A DNA stretch of 48,724 nucleotides from NCBI GenBank assembly GCA_041690355.1, contig JAWLHK010000029.1:1-48724 (forward strand), in the 5' to 3' direction. A program made the translations under genes and the position numbers. Below the pieces are notes generated by a model. It saw only the letters and a program-made list of their open reading frames with translations, was not told where the DNA came from and made no database searches. Every line of letters begins with the position of its first letter. Position 1 is the first letter of the stretch. The stretch comes from JAWLHK01 sp041690355 [NCBI: bacterium]. Its GTDB lineage: Bacteria > J088 > JAWLBW01. Shown piece by piece: positions 35,321 to 43,898 of this stretch.

Positions 35321-35970
35321 CCGCCGTACTCTTCGGCTTTCCAACCGGAAATCTGCCATCCGCTATCGCCACAGCGAAGGCCGTGCGTCGAGGGTATCCT
35401 GGCGCGCGGTAATCAACTTCACGGGCGCGAGATCGAGGGGGCGCGAGGAAATCGCTATGTTTCAGGTTCTCCCGGTAGTCGGGATGGCCTGCGCGGACCC
35501 TGCGGGGTGAAAATGGTCGACCGGGGAAAGTCTGGCTCTCGGTCACTACTGCGCCGAGGCTGATGCTTTTTTGACGACCTCACGGCGGTCGAGAGGAACG
35601 ATGGGAAGGTGACGGCGCAACAATCAAGGGTGCGCTCGTAGGACCGTAGATTCCCCGCCCGAATTCAAGTGACCTTGGAATGAATCGCCGCCCCACACGA
35701 CCATGCGATTCCCGGTCTCCCGGTTTCGATACGCGCGCAGCAGCCGCTCGACGTCGGCCTTGAGGGCGAGGGCGCCGCTCGTCGCCTGTTCGACATAGGC
35801 GACCTGCTGGTCAGCCGCCAGGTCGAGCGCGAGGGCGAGGACGGCCTGGTTTCGGTAGGCTGACGAATCGGCGCTCGGGGGTCTCCCTATGCGGCGTGTC
35901 AGCGCACGACGCTGAGAGTGGTGGAGAGGGCCGTCAAGGTTGTTCCGGCTCGATCCGGCTGGTAGCGACG
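35321..35970. other. Spacer with a possible serine/threonine-kinase fragment
   Basis: No intact gene is supported. On the minus strand about 35700-35850 the frame reads ALALDLAADQQVAYVEQATS followed by ALKADVERLLRAYRN. This resembles the N-terminal segment that precedes the kinase domain in many Pkn-type serine/threonine kinases. No kinase domain follows, so it would be a decayed remnant of a transferred gene. Low certainty. Confidence 0.3.
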
Positions 35971-38751
35971 TTAGGGGCAACTGCCCATGAACAGGTGCTG
36001 CTGCGCGAATTCACTGGGTCCGTCACGGAAGCTGCCGTTGAGCTGGGTGGCGATGGCGTCGAGATCTGCGAACGCGTACCCGGTGGAACCTCCACCTAAC
36101 GCCGTGTTCGCGACAGTCAGGAAGTCACGCACGCTCATGTTTGCGAGCGGTGCCGCGCCACAGATCAGCAGGTCCCCGAACGCGACTGCTGCCGTGCCGC
36201 CTGTCAAGTCGGCGTCGGAGAAGTCGATGTTAAGCTTGAGCGCGACGGTGTTGCCCCCGAACGAACCGGATGCGCTCGTAGTGGGGTTCAGAAGGTCGCT
36301 GGTCAGCGGTCCCGGTGCTCCGGAAGCGGGCAGGTATGCCGTCACGTTTGACGCGTCCAAAAACGCCATCGAGAAGCCGCTGGTCCCTAGGATACCGACG
36401 CGGAGGCCTGCGGTGGAGGAGTAGACGCTATTGAAGTGTCCGGACAGCAGGGTCTGTGCGGTCCCGCTCGTGCTCCCCCAATCCCCCTGCCCGTGCGTAA
36501 CCAAGTCGCCCGTCTCCCACCCACAGCCCGGGGCGCCGGGCGTGCACGATGGTGGTGGGTCATTGCATGGGCCGTTGACGAGGTGATTCTGCGCGAAGGT
36601 GCTGACAGAGCCACCTAAGAAAGCTGCGTTCAGCTCCACGAGGAGAGAATTGAGCTCCGCGATCGTCACACCCGCCGCCCCGCCTCCAAGGGCCGTGTTC
36701 GCCATTGCCAGGATTTCGCGGACCGTTCGATCGTTCAGCCCTTCCGCCGCAATACCGCACACTCGCAGATCTCCAAAGACCACAGCGGGACTCCCACTGA
36801 GTAGATCGGCGTCGTCGAAATCGACGTTCAGCTTCAAGGCTACAACTTCTCCACCGAAGCTCCCGGACGAACTCGTCGTCGGATCGATGAGGTCACTGGT
36901 CAGCGCGGCCGGAGCGCCGGTCGCCGGCAGATAGGACACGACGCTCTGGACGTTTTGGAACCGCATAGAGAAACCGGCAATACCGGGGATACCAACCTCG
37001 AGTACGCCGCCTGCGGAGAAGTACACACTGGCGTAGTTGGCAAGCAACAGTCGGGGTCCGGCCCCACCAGTCAGACCGGCGTCCGAGTAATCGACATTGA
37101 GTTTGAGCGCCACGATATTGCCGCCGAAGGAGCCGGACGAGGTCGTGCTGGAATCGATGTGGTCGCTCGTCAGGGCGCCAGGCGCTCCGGTGGCCGGCAG
37201 GTAGGCCGTGATGCCTGGCGCATCCACTCGTATCGAGAACCCTGTCGAGCCGGGGATGCCAACCTCGAGAACGCCGCCCGCTGCGAAATAGACTGACCCA
37301 AAGCTGTCCGAAAGCAATTTCGCGGCGATTCCACTCGTATCCCCCCAATCACCCTGCCCGAACGTCAGCAGGTAGCTCGCCGCCTCACCGGTCGAGCATG
37401 GGCCGTTGACGAGGTGCGCTTGTGCGAAGGCGCTGGGTCCGTCGCGGAAGCTGCCATTGAGCTGCAGCGCGATCGCGTCGAGATCGGCGTATGCATATCC
37501 AGTTGAGCCCCCGCCGAGCGCCGTGTTGGCGACCGCGAGAAACTCGCGCACACTCATATTGGCGAGTGGGCTTGCGCCACAGATCTGGATGTCGCCAAAG
37601 GCGACCGGCGATACGCCGCTCGGATCCAGCCAAGCTGCCTGCGAGAATGTGATGAGATCGCCCGGACTCCACCCGCATCCCGGCGTCCCCGGCGTGCACG
37701 CCGGCGTGGCCGCGACATCCACCGGGCTGCACGCGGTGAGATCCCCGCCGTTCGGCGCCGCCCCGTTGAGCCGCGCGCAGTTGGTGATCGTACCGCCGTC
37801 GGAGCCCCCGTCAACCGTCACGGTCACTGTGCCGCCTGTGGGGCCCAAGGTGAACTCGGCTTCGGAGAACGTCACCGTGCCGGTCGTCGTAATGTCTTCG
37901 AGCCCGTCCACCAGCGTCACCGCGCCGGTGCCCGGCGCCGCGCTAGGCATCTTGAGCCCGATCCGCGTGACCGCCGAGCTCACCCGCCCTTCGTCGGTAT
38001 CGATTGTTCCATTGCCGTTGATGTCCAGGTCAGGGGTGCTGTTTGCGATGGGGGCGTTGCCGTAGGTCACGAGCACCTCCACGCGGAGCGGCATGCCAGG
38101 CGCGAGCCCCAGCGCCACGGCATCAAACGCCGCCTGAAACGCCAGCGTCTGCACCACGCCTGGGCCCAGCACGATCGGCGCGGTAAGCGAAACGTCCGCT
38201 CCGGTCGCAGGATCGGTGAGCTTGAGCGGCCCCGAAGCAGCGGTCTCGGTAAACGTGCCCTTTCTCTCGCTGCTCGCCGGCGCGTGAATGAGCGCGCTGG
38301 TGGCCGCGTCACCCGCGGTGGCGTCAGCGATATCCGAGGCCACGGTGACCCACGCGTTTCCCGCCCGGCGCTGGAGGTTGACGACCAGGTTCCCGATGGG
38401 CGCGGGGGCCTCGCCCTCATTCGAGAGCGGGAGCGTGCCGTACACCACGAGCGCACCGGGGGCGACCGGCCCTTCGGTGGCGACGATGGTCCAGGTGACG
38501 ACCGAGCCAGTGAGCGCGCCCGTCTTGCTTAGGCTCCAGGTGGGGCCGGTAGACCAGGTGAGGCTGGCGGAGGCACCGCTGACCGTCAGACCAGCGGCCA
38601 AAGCCGGACTTCGTGACGGGGAAACCGGGTCGTAACGCCCCCCCAAAGTGACCGGAACGCCGAGACTTGTGGAGGACTTCTCCTGATTCTCATCTCCACA
38701 CGCGGCCACAAACAAAACCAAAAACACAAGAACGTAGATGCGGCGCAACAT
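35971..38751 (-). CDS. Lipoprotein with shuffled internal X and Y repeat modules
   Basis: A 926-aa lipoprotein (FVAAC, Cys18) with a GGAGG site before the ATG. After a beta-rich N-terminal part (about 30-330, with calcium-loop-like DINGNGTIDTDEG near 245) come two module types. X starts near TFGQGDWGDTSG and runs through VLEVGIPG, AYLPATGAPG and VALKLNVDFSDADL (three copies). Y is VAFGDIQICG followed by NMSVREFLAVANTALGGG, ADLDAIALQLNGSFRDG and HLVNGPC (three copies). The order appears to be Y, X, X, Y, X, Y, with a truncated X before the first Y. Function unknown. The signal predicts outer-membrane anchoring. It is unlike its neighbours and sits in the accessory region. Confidence 0.87.
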   Translation of the reverse strand: MLRRIYVLVFLVLFVAACGDENQEKSSTSLGVPVTLGGRYDPVSPSRSPALAAGLTVSGASASLTWSTGPTWSLSKTGALTGSVVTWTIVATEGPVAPGALVVYGTLPLSNEGEAPAPIGNLVVNLQRRAGNAWVTVASDIADATAGDAATSALIHAPASSERKGTFTETAASGPLKLTDPATGADVSLTAPIVLGPGVVQTLAFQAAFDAVALGLAPGMPLRVEVLVTYGNAPIANSTPDLDINGNGTIDTDEGRVSSAVTRIGLKMPSAAPGTGAVTLVDGLEDITTTGTVTFSEAEFTLGPTGGTVTVTVDGGSDGGTITNCARLNGAAPNGGDLTACSPVDVAATPACTPGTPGCGWSPGDLITFSQAAWLDPSGVSPVAFGDIQICGASPLANMSVREFLAVANTALGGGSTGYAYADLDAIALQLNGSFRDGPSAFAQAHLVNGPCSTGEAASYLLTFGQGDWGDTSGIAAKLLSDSFGSVYFAAGGVLEVGIPGSTGFSIRVDAPGITAYLPATGAPGALTSDHIDSSTTSSGSFGGNIVALKLNVDYSDAGLTGGAGPRLLLANYASVYFSAGGVLEVGIPGIAGFSMRFQNVQSVVSYLPATGAPAALTSDLIDPTTSSSGSFGGEVVALKLNVDFDDADLLSGSPAVVFGDLRVCGIAAEGLNDRTVREILAMANTALGGGAAGVTIAELNSLLVELNAAFLGGSVSTFAQNHLVNGPCNDPPPSCTPGAPGCGWETGDLVTHGQGDWGSTSGTAQTLLSGHFNSVYSSTAGLRVGILGTSGFSMAFLDASNVTAYLPASGAPGPLTSDLLNPTTSASGSFGGNTVALKLNIDFSDADLTGGTAAVAFGDLLICGAAPLANMSVRDFLTVANTALGGGSTGYAFADLDAIATQLNGSFRDGPSEFAQQHLFMGSCP

Positions 38752-39461
38752 GCCAGGCCTCCTGCCAACGGTCGAGCCTCTGGTCGACTTCAGTTGCTGT
38801 CAGGCTACTATCGAGGTTCAACAAAGTGGGTGGCCGCCGTATCAGTAACCGAACGTGGATTGACAACATGCCGCGGCACTTGCGTTTGTCAGGCACGGGG
38901 GGCCTTGGCTTCATGTCAGTATTGATATCGTTCTTTGGTGCGTCGCCGACGCACAAACCATTGGTATAGATACATGGCGAGGTCAAATCGCCACCTTTGT
39001 CGGCCGAGGCCAGATTTGAAACGGGATTTCTACACAGGACGCTCCAAGCAGGAGAATTCCTGGTCTCCGGCATCCGCGACCGAATGCCCCAATTCCCCCC
39101 AGGATGTCGCGAGTTGAGGTCACCGATCAAAATACGTTATGTCGTTTAATCTATCGAGTTGATACCGATGCGATCGTCATCCTTGACGTTTTCTCCAAGA
39201 AAACTCGTGCTTGGGCTGCTTCTTGATTGGCATGACGGACGAAGCTCAGTGGCGCGCCGTGAAAACCAATCTTATCAAACAGTGCTCCGCTATGCGTCCA
39301 CCTGGAGGCAGTGTCAGGCGTGGAGGCGACGGGTTACAGTACTTGTGAGAACCGGTCATGAATTCTCTTGCAGTAAGTACTTGAAGCCCTGGCAGATGAA
39401 CGACCCGAAGACCGTTCCCTGGTATGAATTGTTAAAGGGACCCAGCCGGCCTCTCCAATGC
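38752..39461. other. 710-base spacer with no supported gene
   Basis: Open frames here (for example 38690-39130 minus and 39159-39686 plus) lack ribosome sites, known motifs or codon bias and overlap real genes antisense. Composition is less GC-rich than the EPS locus. I see nothing I can name. Confidence 0.5.
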
Positions 39462-39710
39462 TTACTCATAGGTGCAAGCAACGCACCTGCTGCTCTCACA
39501 GCGGCTCTGGACCTTGCCGGGGAGAAACTCTGCACCTGTAAAGCTTCTACACCAGCATTCCGCATCAACTTTACAGTGGGTTTCAGGACCAGTCTCGGCT
39601 GGTGCCCACGCCTGTCTGGCGCCGGGTTCAGCTTTGCTGGGCCCATTGCAGCCAGGCAATGCAGCACAGATAACGGCCAAGAATAAGAGAAGAGCTGGCC
39701 CCTGACGCAT
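39462..39710 (-). CDS. Small cysteine-rich lipoprotein
   Basis: An 82-aa protein from the ATG at 39710, preceded by AGAGGG. The N-terminus is a lipoprotein signal (ALPGC, Cys21). The mature tail has six cysteines in a compact THCKVDAECWCRSFTG and SRCESSRCVACTYE stretch, which suggests a small disulfide-bonded periplasmic fold. A longer GTG-start frame (to 39926) overlaps the cupin stop but its extra 72 residues are not protein-like. I do not recognise a family. Possibly cotranscribed with the upstream cupin (212-base gap). Confidence 0.7.
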   Translation of the reverse strand: MRQGPALLLFLAVICAALPGCNGPSKAEPGARQAWAPAETGPETHCKVDAECWCRSFTGAEFLPGKVQSRCESSRCVACTYE

Positions 39711-39922
39711 GACGCCCTCTGACGGCTGGCATCGGCCGCCTCCCGGAGCTGCGGTGCGAAGCACCGACCCGGAAGCAGCTCGGCTGCATGCAACGGGTAA
39801 GACATTGCTGCGCGGTTGCGCCCGGCGCAGGCCAGGTGTTGACGACGTCACATCAGGCACCCCGCATTGGGTCGGCCCCGCTGTTCGCCTCCGCAGACCT
39901 GTGTGGCCCTCATACCACAGCT

Positions 39923-40279
39923 TCACGACTTGTCTTCCCCCACAATTCGGTCACCATGGCTCGGTGGAGAAGACACAACCAAGAAGACCAAGTCCTCCAC
40001 GCCGTCGTTACGCAACTGATGCGAGACCATTGGCGGCACGGAACAACCATCGCGTGGCTTGAGATTCAGAACCTCACCTCCAACCTCCAGCGTCGCCTCG
40101 CCAGACAGTACATAGAAGAACTGATGAGCCTGACGATGATGATGACGAACTTCGCGACGCCCCGGAGGTACGCGCTCTTGGATGACGCTCAGCCCCTCAG
40201 TCTTCAGGAGATGCCAGCCATCACAATCGCCGCCCCAGTTGTAGTGCTCCGCGCAATGCTTGTTCACGACTTCTGCCAT
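39923..40279 (-). CDS. Small cupin-domain protein
   Basis: A 118-aa single-domain cupin like mannose-6-phosphate-isomerase-type stand-alone cupins. Motif 1 reads VRHHHRQAHQFFYVLSGEA, with metal-ligand histidines and Gln in place of the usual Glu. Motif 2 reads GCSVPPMVSHQLRND. GTGAGGG site before the ATG. Cytoplasmic; substrate unknown. Confidence 0.85.
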   Translation of the reverse strand: MAEVVNKHCAEHYNWGGDCDGWHLLKTEGLSVIQERVPPGRREVRHHHRQAHQFFYVLSGEATLEVGGEVLNLKPRDGCSVPPMVSHQLRNDGVEDLVFLVVSSPPSHGDRIVGEDKS

Positions 40280-40453
40280 GCCACCCTCACTCTCTTCCGA
40301 GCCCTCGGTCTCGGCGAGCCGGCTGCTTTTATCACTTCACTGGTCCGCGCAAAACACCGCCTCCTCGAATCGGTACGACACTCCAATTTCGAAGGAGCTT
40401 GACGTTCCGGGTCACCGGCGGCGGCCCGGCAGTTTCCCAAGTCCTACCACATT

Positions 40454-40492
40454 GCTAAGCGGGCCGCCGTCCGCGCGAAGCCGGTGGTTAGC
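40454..40492. repeat. Inverted repeat just after the ATPase gene stop
   Basis: Arms GCTAA (40454-40458) and TTAGC (40488-40492) enclose a GC-rich centre with CGG/CCG pairing, starting six bases past the minus-strand stop at 40498. It could be a transcription end hairpin without a T run. The layout recalls an integron attC site, but the core sites do not match consensus. Confidence 0.4.
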
Positions 40493-40497
40493 CAATG

Positions 40498-42192
40498 TCA
40501 GAGCGTGGGACTCAGTTTCTCAGCAACTTCTTTAATGAACCGCTCTCGTGGGTGCTCCCGGTAGACAAATGGACTGAAGATCATGCTATCAGGAGGCAAA
40601 GATGCGGCACTGTCTGTTGCGAGGCGTGCCCAATGGTCGCGTGAATCGTATCGTCCCAAACTGGAAGAAGCGAGAGCTGCACAAGCGTAAGCATTGGCTT
40701 GGCTCTCCAGGCTCCCAAATCCATCGACCTCTCCAAAAATGTCGAGAAACCGGGCGTACAAGCTGTTCGCCTTTCTAGGTTTACTTTTAAGGTCATAGAC
40801 GCGTGCAAGATTGAAGAGAACCCAAGCCATTTCATGACGTATAGATTCCTCGCCCTTGTCTATCGCGGAAAGTCGTCTCTCTAGGAACGACTCAGGCCAG
40901 TCATAGTTGCCCTTGGCAATCTCTGTGAGTACTAAATGGTTATGAGAAAGAGCAAATAGCTCAAATGGTTTGCTCATCCGGCCCTTTTCCACGTACCGTC
41001 TAAGGGCAACATCGTAGTAATCAACCAAAGCATCTCTTGCTAGCTTTATGGCCCTATTGTCGACGGCTTCAGCTTCACGGCAGATTTGCTTGTATCGGCT
41101 TGCACCCCACTTCCTAGGGTTGTTCGGGTTGGCGGCTACGAGCTCGGCAAGTTCGTAGAACTCCCTCAAGATGTGGGTAAGTTTGCGACTTGGATAATTC
41201 ACGAGCAACGTCTCGAGACTACTAAGCTCGGGCTCCACCGAAGTATCCGAGCGGATCTTAATAATGTAGACTCGTCGCAAGTCTCGTGCGGCAACTTCCA
41301 GAGCCCTCAGGAACGAATTGCGATTCTTCAGCTCAAGCGTATTGGATAGCGAACGATAGGATTGATAAAGCGGATCGGTCAGTTTCGCGGACAAGCCGTT
41401 GCGCGTCATTACAGGGATCGTTTCTTCGAGAGAGAGGGCTGGATAATAGTAAACAAAAATATCTGGCTCCTTCCCAAATGCTTGCACAAAGCTAGCTACC
41501 CTTTCCGTGAATAACTGCCCTTGTCCCGATGGCATTCCCGCTGGCACATTGGAAGCCACAAACACGAACGACTTTTTATCACTTGCGAGCTCCCGATAGA
41601 TGGCGGCCGTACCGTTTATATTCTGCTCATTTAGGGAGGACAGGACGACAACCTGATCAGACAAGTAGCGTGTGCAAACCCCACCGGTTTCCGTGATTCC
41701 TGTCCTAGAGTCGATTAGAACGTAATCTGGATTTTCGAACTCCTCCACGAGCTGGTTACGAAGATTTCTTAGAATAAGCTCCCCATGCTTATGCTCGAAG
41801 ATTTCTCCCCATTTCAGGCGTTCTAAACGGCTGTAATAACTTGGATCCGAGGTGTCGCCCGCGCTTATGGCATATAACGCCCCACCGTTCCCGAGCGCCA
41901 GGTGCTCGGAAAAGTCAACCGACAGTGCTTTCAAGCTGGGAAGTTTTTCTCCAAAGATGACATCATCCAAGTACTCCAAAATACCCGGGGTCCTCTCGTC
42001 GTAGCTAGACTTCAGTTTTCCTAAGTACGAGCCAAGCCCGGGCGCTTCTAGATCGAAGTCGATAGTAACCACGTGGCTACCTTGTTGCGCCAAATGGGCT
42101 GCTGTATTTACGAGGGCACTGGTGCGCCCCACGCCCCCCTTATACGAGTAAAAAGTCACAAACTGGGTTCTGATTTGTTTACCCTTGTTCAT
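40498..42192 (-). CDS. ParA/MinD-like KGGVGRT ATPase with helical (TPR-like) C-terminus
   Basis: A 564-aa protein, third gene of a tight operon (ATGA overlap with the second). The deviant Walker A is SYKGGVGRTSALVN (signature Lys18, with Arg23 where ParA has Lys). Then VVTIDFDLEAPGLG (Asp45, Asp47), and Walker B YVLIDSRTGITETGG (Asp161). Residues about 300-564 are alpha-helical with TPR-like spacing (EMAWVLFNLARVYDLKSKPR and ANAYACAALASSSLGRYDSR). KGGVGRT ATPases of this type are often associated with signalling or defence-like islands rather than chromosome partition. No ParB partner or membrane segment is visible. Lower GC than flanks. Function unknown. Confidence 0.85.
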   Translation of the reverse strand: MNKGKQIRTQFVTFYSYKGGVGRTSALVNTAAHLAQQGSHVVTIDFDLEAPGLGSYLGKLKSSYDERTPGILEYLDDVIFGEKLPSLKALSVDFSEHLALGNGGALYAISAGDTSDPSYYSRLERLKWGEIFEHKHGELILRNLRNQLVEEFENPDYVLIDSRTGITETGGVCTRYLSDQVVVLSSLNEQNINGTAAIYRELASDKKSFVFVASNVPAGMPSGQGQLFTERVASFVQAFGKEPDIFVYYYPALSLEETIPVMTRNGLSAKLTDPLYQSYRSLSNTLELKNRNSFLRALEVAARDLRRVYIIKIRSDTSVEPELSSLETLLVNYPSRKLTHILREFYELAELVAANPNNPRKWGASRYKQICREAEAVDNRAIKLARDALVDYYDVALRRYVEKGRMSKPFELFALSHNHLVLTEIAKGNYDWPESFLERRLSAIDKGEESIRHEMAWVLFNLARVYDLKSKPRKANSLYARFLDIFGEVDGFGSLESQANAYACAALASSSLGRYDSRDHWARLATDSAASLPPDSMIFSPFVYREHPRERFIKEVAEKLSPTL

Positions 42193-42782
42193 GCGGCTTG
42201 TTTCCGTGAACCTAGTGGACGAAAGGTCGATGACTTGGGCGTTGAGTCGAAGTCATCCTCAGTAAGGTATGGAAGCCTTTGGCGCAGCCGTATAAGGTCA
42301 CCGTCAGATTTGCGGCGAACGACAACATGCCGTTCAGCCTCAAGAGGAGAGCCCAAGACCGCCAATAGCCTTACCATATTATCAATAGACTTTGAATAGT
42401 TTGTCGTGTCTATCAATCTATAAACTTGAGAAGGGGAGGTTCCTAGACGCCTAGCAATCTCCCGGATCGAAAGCCCTGCCCCCTCAAGTGCTTCCAAAGC
42501 CCTTAGTGTTAGGTTGTATAGGAATACATTGGATACAAATTCAGGGTCGCTATTGAAATCGAGGAAGGTGTCCAGGTGAACAGAGTCTTCGGCACCCGTA
42601 TTCGTTGAATAAGTGATAGCTTCACATCCGAGTTCGATATCTACATAGGCATTCACAATCTGGACGCCCCCCTTGCTGGCCTCGCTAAGTCGCGCGTAAG
42701 GCAAGGTGAATGTCTTCCCTTCATCGGTGACTATCGTAAACAGGCGCTTCTTGTTGCTAAAGCTAGCTTTTTCTATTTTCAT
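42189..42782 (-). CDS. DUF2442-like domain fused to a helix-turn-helix regulator
   Basis: A 197-aa protein overlapping both neighbours by ATGA. Residues 1-85 (FSNKKRLFTIVTDEGKTFTL, ARLSEASKGG and HLDTFLDFNSD) resemble the small beta-rich DUF2442 fold. Residues about 95-150 hold a Xre-type helix-turn-helix, LSIREIARRLGTSPSQVYRL. DUF2442 and DUF4160 proteins often occur as a pair; here DUF2442 is extended by a DNA-binding domain. It likely represses its own operon through the palindrome at 42995-43016. Partnership with the ATPase is inferred from gene overlap. Confidence 0.78.
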   Translation of the reverse strand: MKIEKASFSNKKRLFTIVTDEGKTFTLPYARLSEASKGGVQIVNAYVDIELGCEAITYSTNTGAEDSVHLDTFLDFNSDPEFVSNVFLYNLTLRALEALEGAGLSIREIARRLGTSPSQVYRLIDTTNYSKSIDNMVRLLAVLGSPLEAERHVVVRRKSDGDLIRLRQRLPYLTEDDFDSTPKSSTFRPLGSRKQAA

Positions 42783-42973
42783 AGCTGCCCCTCATTTACA
42801 AGCTCCTCAATAACCTTCCGGAGCTTCTTGTCGACGGCTCCGAGCATCACGCACTTATTTTCCAAGTCCCACTTCGCTACAAGTCGATCATCGCTGTAAA
42901 TGTGAACGTGTCGAGGAGGGTGATCAGCCAGCTGGCTGACAAAGATGTAGTTCTTTCTGCGGATTCTACCCAT
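42779..42973 (-). CDS. DUF4160-like small protein
   Basis: A 64-aa protein, first gene of the operon. The central HPPRHVHIYSDD and AKWDLENKCVM match the DUF4160 pattern (HxPPHxH-type His cluster). DUF4160 is usually encoded next to DUF2442 and is suspected to be a toxin-antitoxin-like partner; its biochemical activity is not known. The ATG at 42973 has an AGGG sequence seven bases upstream and the operator 22 bases upstream. Confidence 0.75.
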   Translation of the reverse strand: MGRIRRKNYIFVSQLADHPPRHVHIYSDDRLVAKWDLENKCVMLGAVDKKLRKVIEELVNEGQL

Positions 42974-42994
42974 TAAAGGACCCTGCCTCTCCTG

Positions 42995-43016
42995 ATGTTA
43001 CCATGGGCGGTAACAT
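42995..43016. promoter_or_regulatory. Perfect palindromic operator ATGTTACC-N6-GGTAACAT
   Basis: Two perfect 8-bp arms (42995-43002, 43009-43016) with a 6-base spacer, 22 bases before the DUF4160 start codon. Position and symmetry fit a dimeric repressor site at the operon promoter, the likely binder being the operon's own HTH protein. Confidence 0.65.
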
Positions 43017-43498
43017 GAATGCCATGCGGCGCAGCGAGTTATCGGGGTGTTGCCAGGCCCTTGATAGTCTGCCTTCAAATAACCGCAGAGCTTCCAAGGT
43101 CGGGCAAGCCGCATGAGGATGTGAAGCCGGCGGAAGGCACTGGCCGAACTACTGTTTATGCCCCCGATCCGCCGGAGGCCATCCACCAATTCGGGGGCCG
43201 AAGATCCCGTCCGGGCGGCTAGGTCGTTGTTTTTCGGCGGAGCGCCCCGGGATTCGCTCCCCCGAACCACGGATCTGTTATATCCCAGAGGTCAGCGGAA
43301 TTCAAACCGCCCTCGCGGCAGGCGGTCACGAAATAAGTGGGGGCGCTAAGGTGGGCAGCTGGCCCGCGGCCGCTCCGGTATCGCCCGGTGGGTGCAGGGT
43401 GGCGAGCGACCATCAGAGTAAGGTCACAAGGCCGAGCTGCCGTGGGCTAGGAAGCCCCGTTGCCGGACGCGGAAAGCCGGTCGCCCGCTTCGCCGGTT

Positions 43499-43516
43499 TG
43501 TGCAATCAATTGCACA
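43499..43516. promoter_or_regulatory. Palindrome TGTGCAAT-N2-ATTGCACA
   Basis: Perfect 8-bp arms with a CA spacer, 383 bases before the multicopper oxidase start. Candidate operator; regulator unknown. Confidence 0.5.
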
Positions 43517-43556
43517 CGTGTAACTGCGCGGAACCCTTGGAAAACAGGGGGTAGAA

Positions 43557-43580
43557 TTGACGCAAGTCGCATTGCGTCAA
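43557..43580. promoter_or_regulatory. Palindrome TTGACGCAA-N6-TTGCGTCAA
   Basis: Perfect 9-bp arms, 319 bases before the multicopper oxidase start. The right arm TTGCGTCAA also occurs in the palindrome upstream of the WbaP-like gene (26856-26864 region). Candidate operator. Confidence 0.55.
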
Positions 43581-43898
43581 AGCGCTGGGTAGTTGGGCAT
43601 CTGTAGACGCTGTCGACCGCCCGTCCACAAAATCCGCGGAACGGCGTTCCCGGTCACGAATCCTTCGTCTCTTTTGCGCCCGCCGGGTTGCCGAGCGTTC
43701 ATTCCGTCGCCGATTGCCCTGCTGTCAAGGCTGGCAAGGCGGCGAGCCGCTGCGCGGCGTCAGAGTCGGCATTCCGATCCATACTAGCGATAGTTATCAA
43801 ATCGCCTGACACTTCGGGGCTGTTCGGGCGGCCGGATGCATTGCATTCGTGCTGTCAGTGCCCCGGGGAACGCTCACCTTGTGGACGGTAAACAAATC

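Larger units (their letters stand above)
43017..43898. other. 880-base spacer before the multicopper oxidase
   Basis: No gene is supported; short open frames lack ribosome sites and motifs. It holds two perfect palindromes listed separately and presumably the promoter of the oxidase gene. GC rises again through this stretch, so it may be the boundary of the accessory region. Confidence 0.45.

Noticed and set aside
38690-39130. 146-aa minus-strand frame
   Set aside because: Overlaps the repeat lipoprotein start, no ribosome site, no recognisable motif.
39788-40402. 204-aa plus-strand frame
   Set aside because: Antisense to the cupin gene, which has clear motifs and a ribosome site.
42998-43787. 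Several short frames in the spacer before the oxidase
   Set aside because: No ribosome sites or motifs, and they cross the palindromes.
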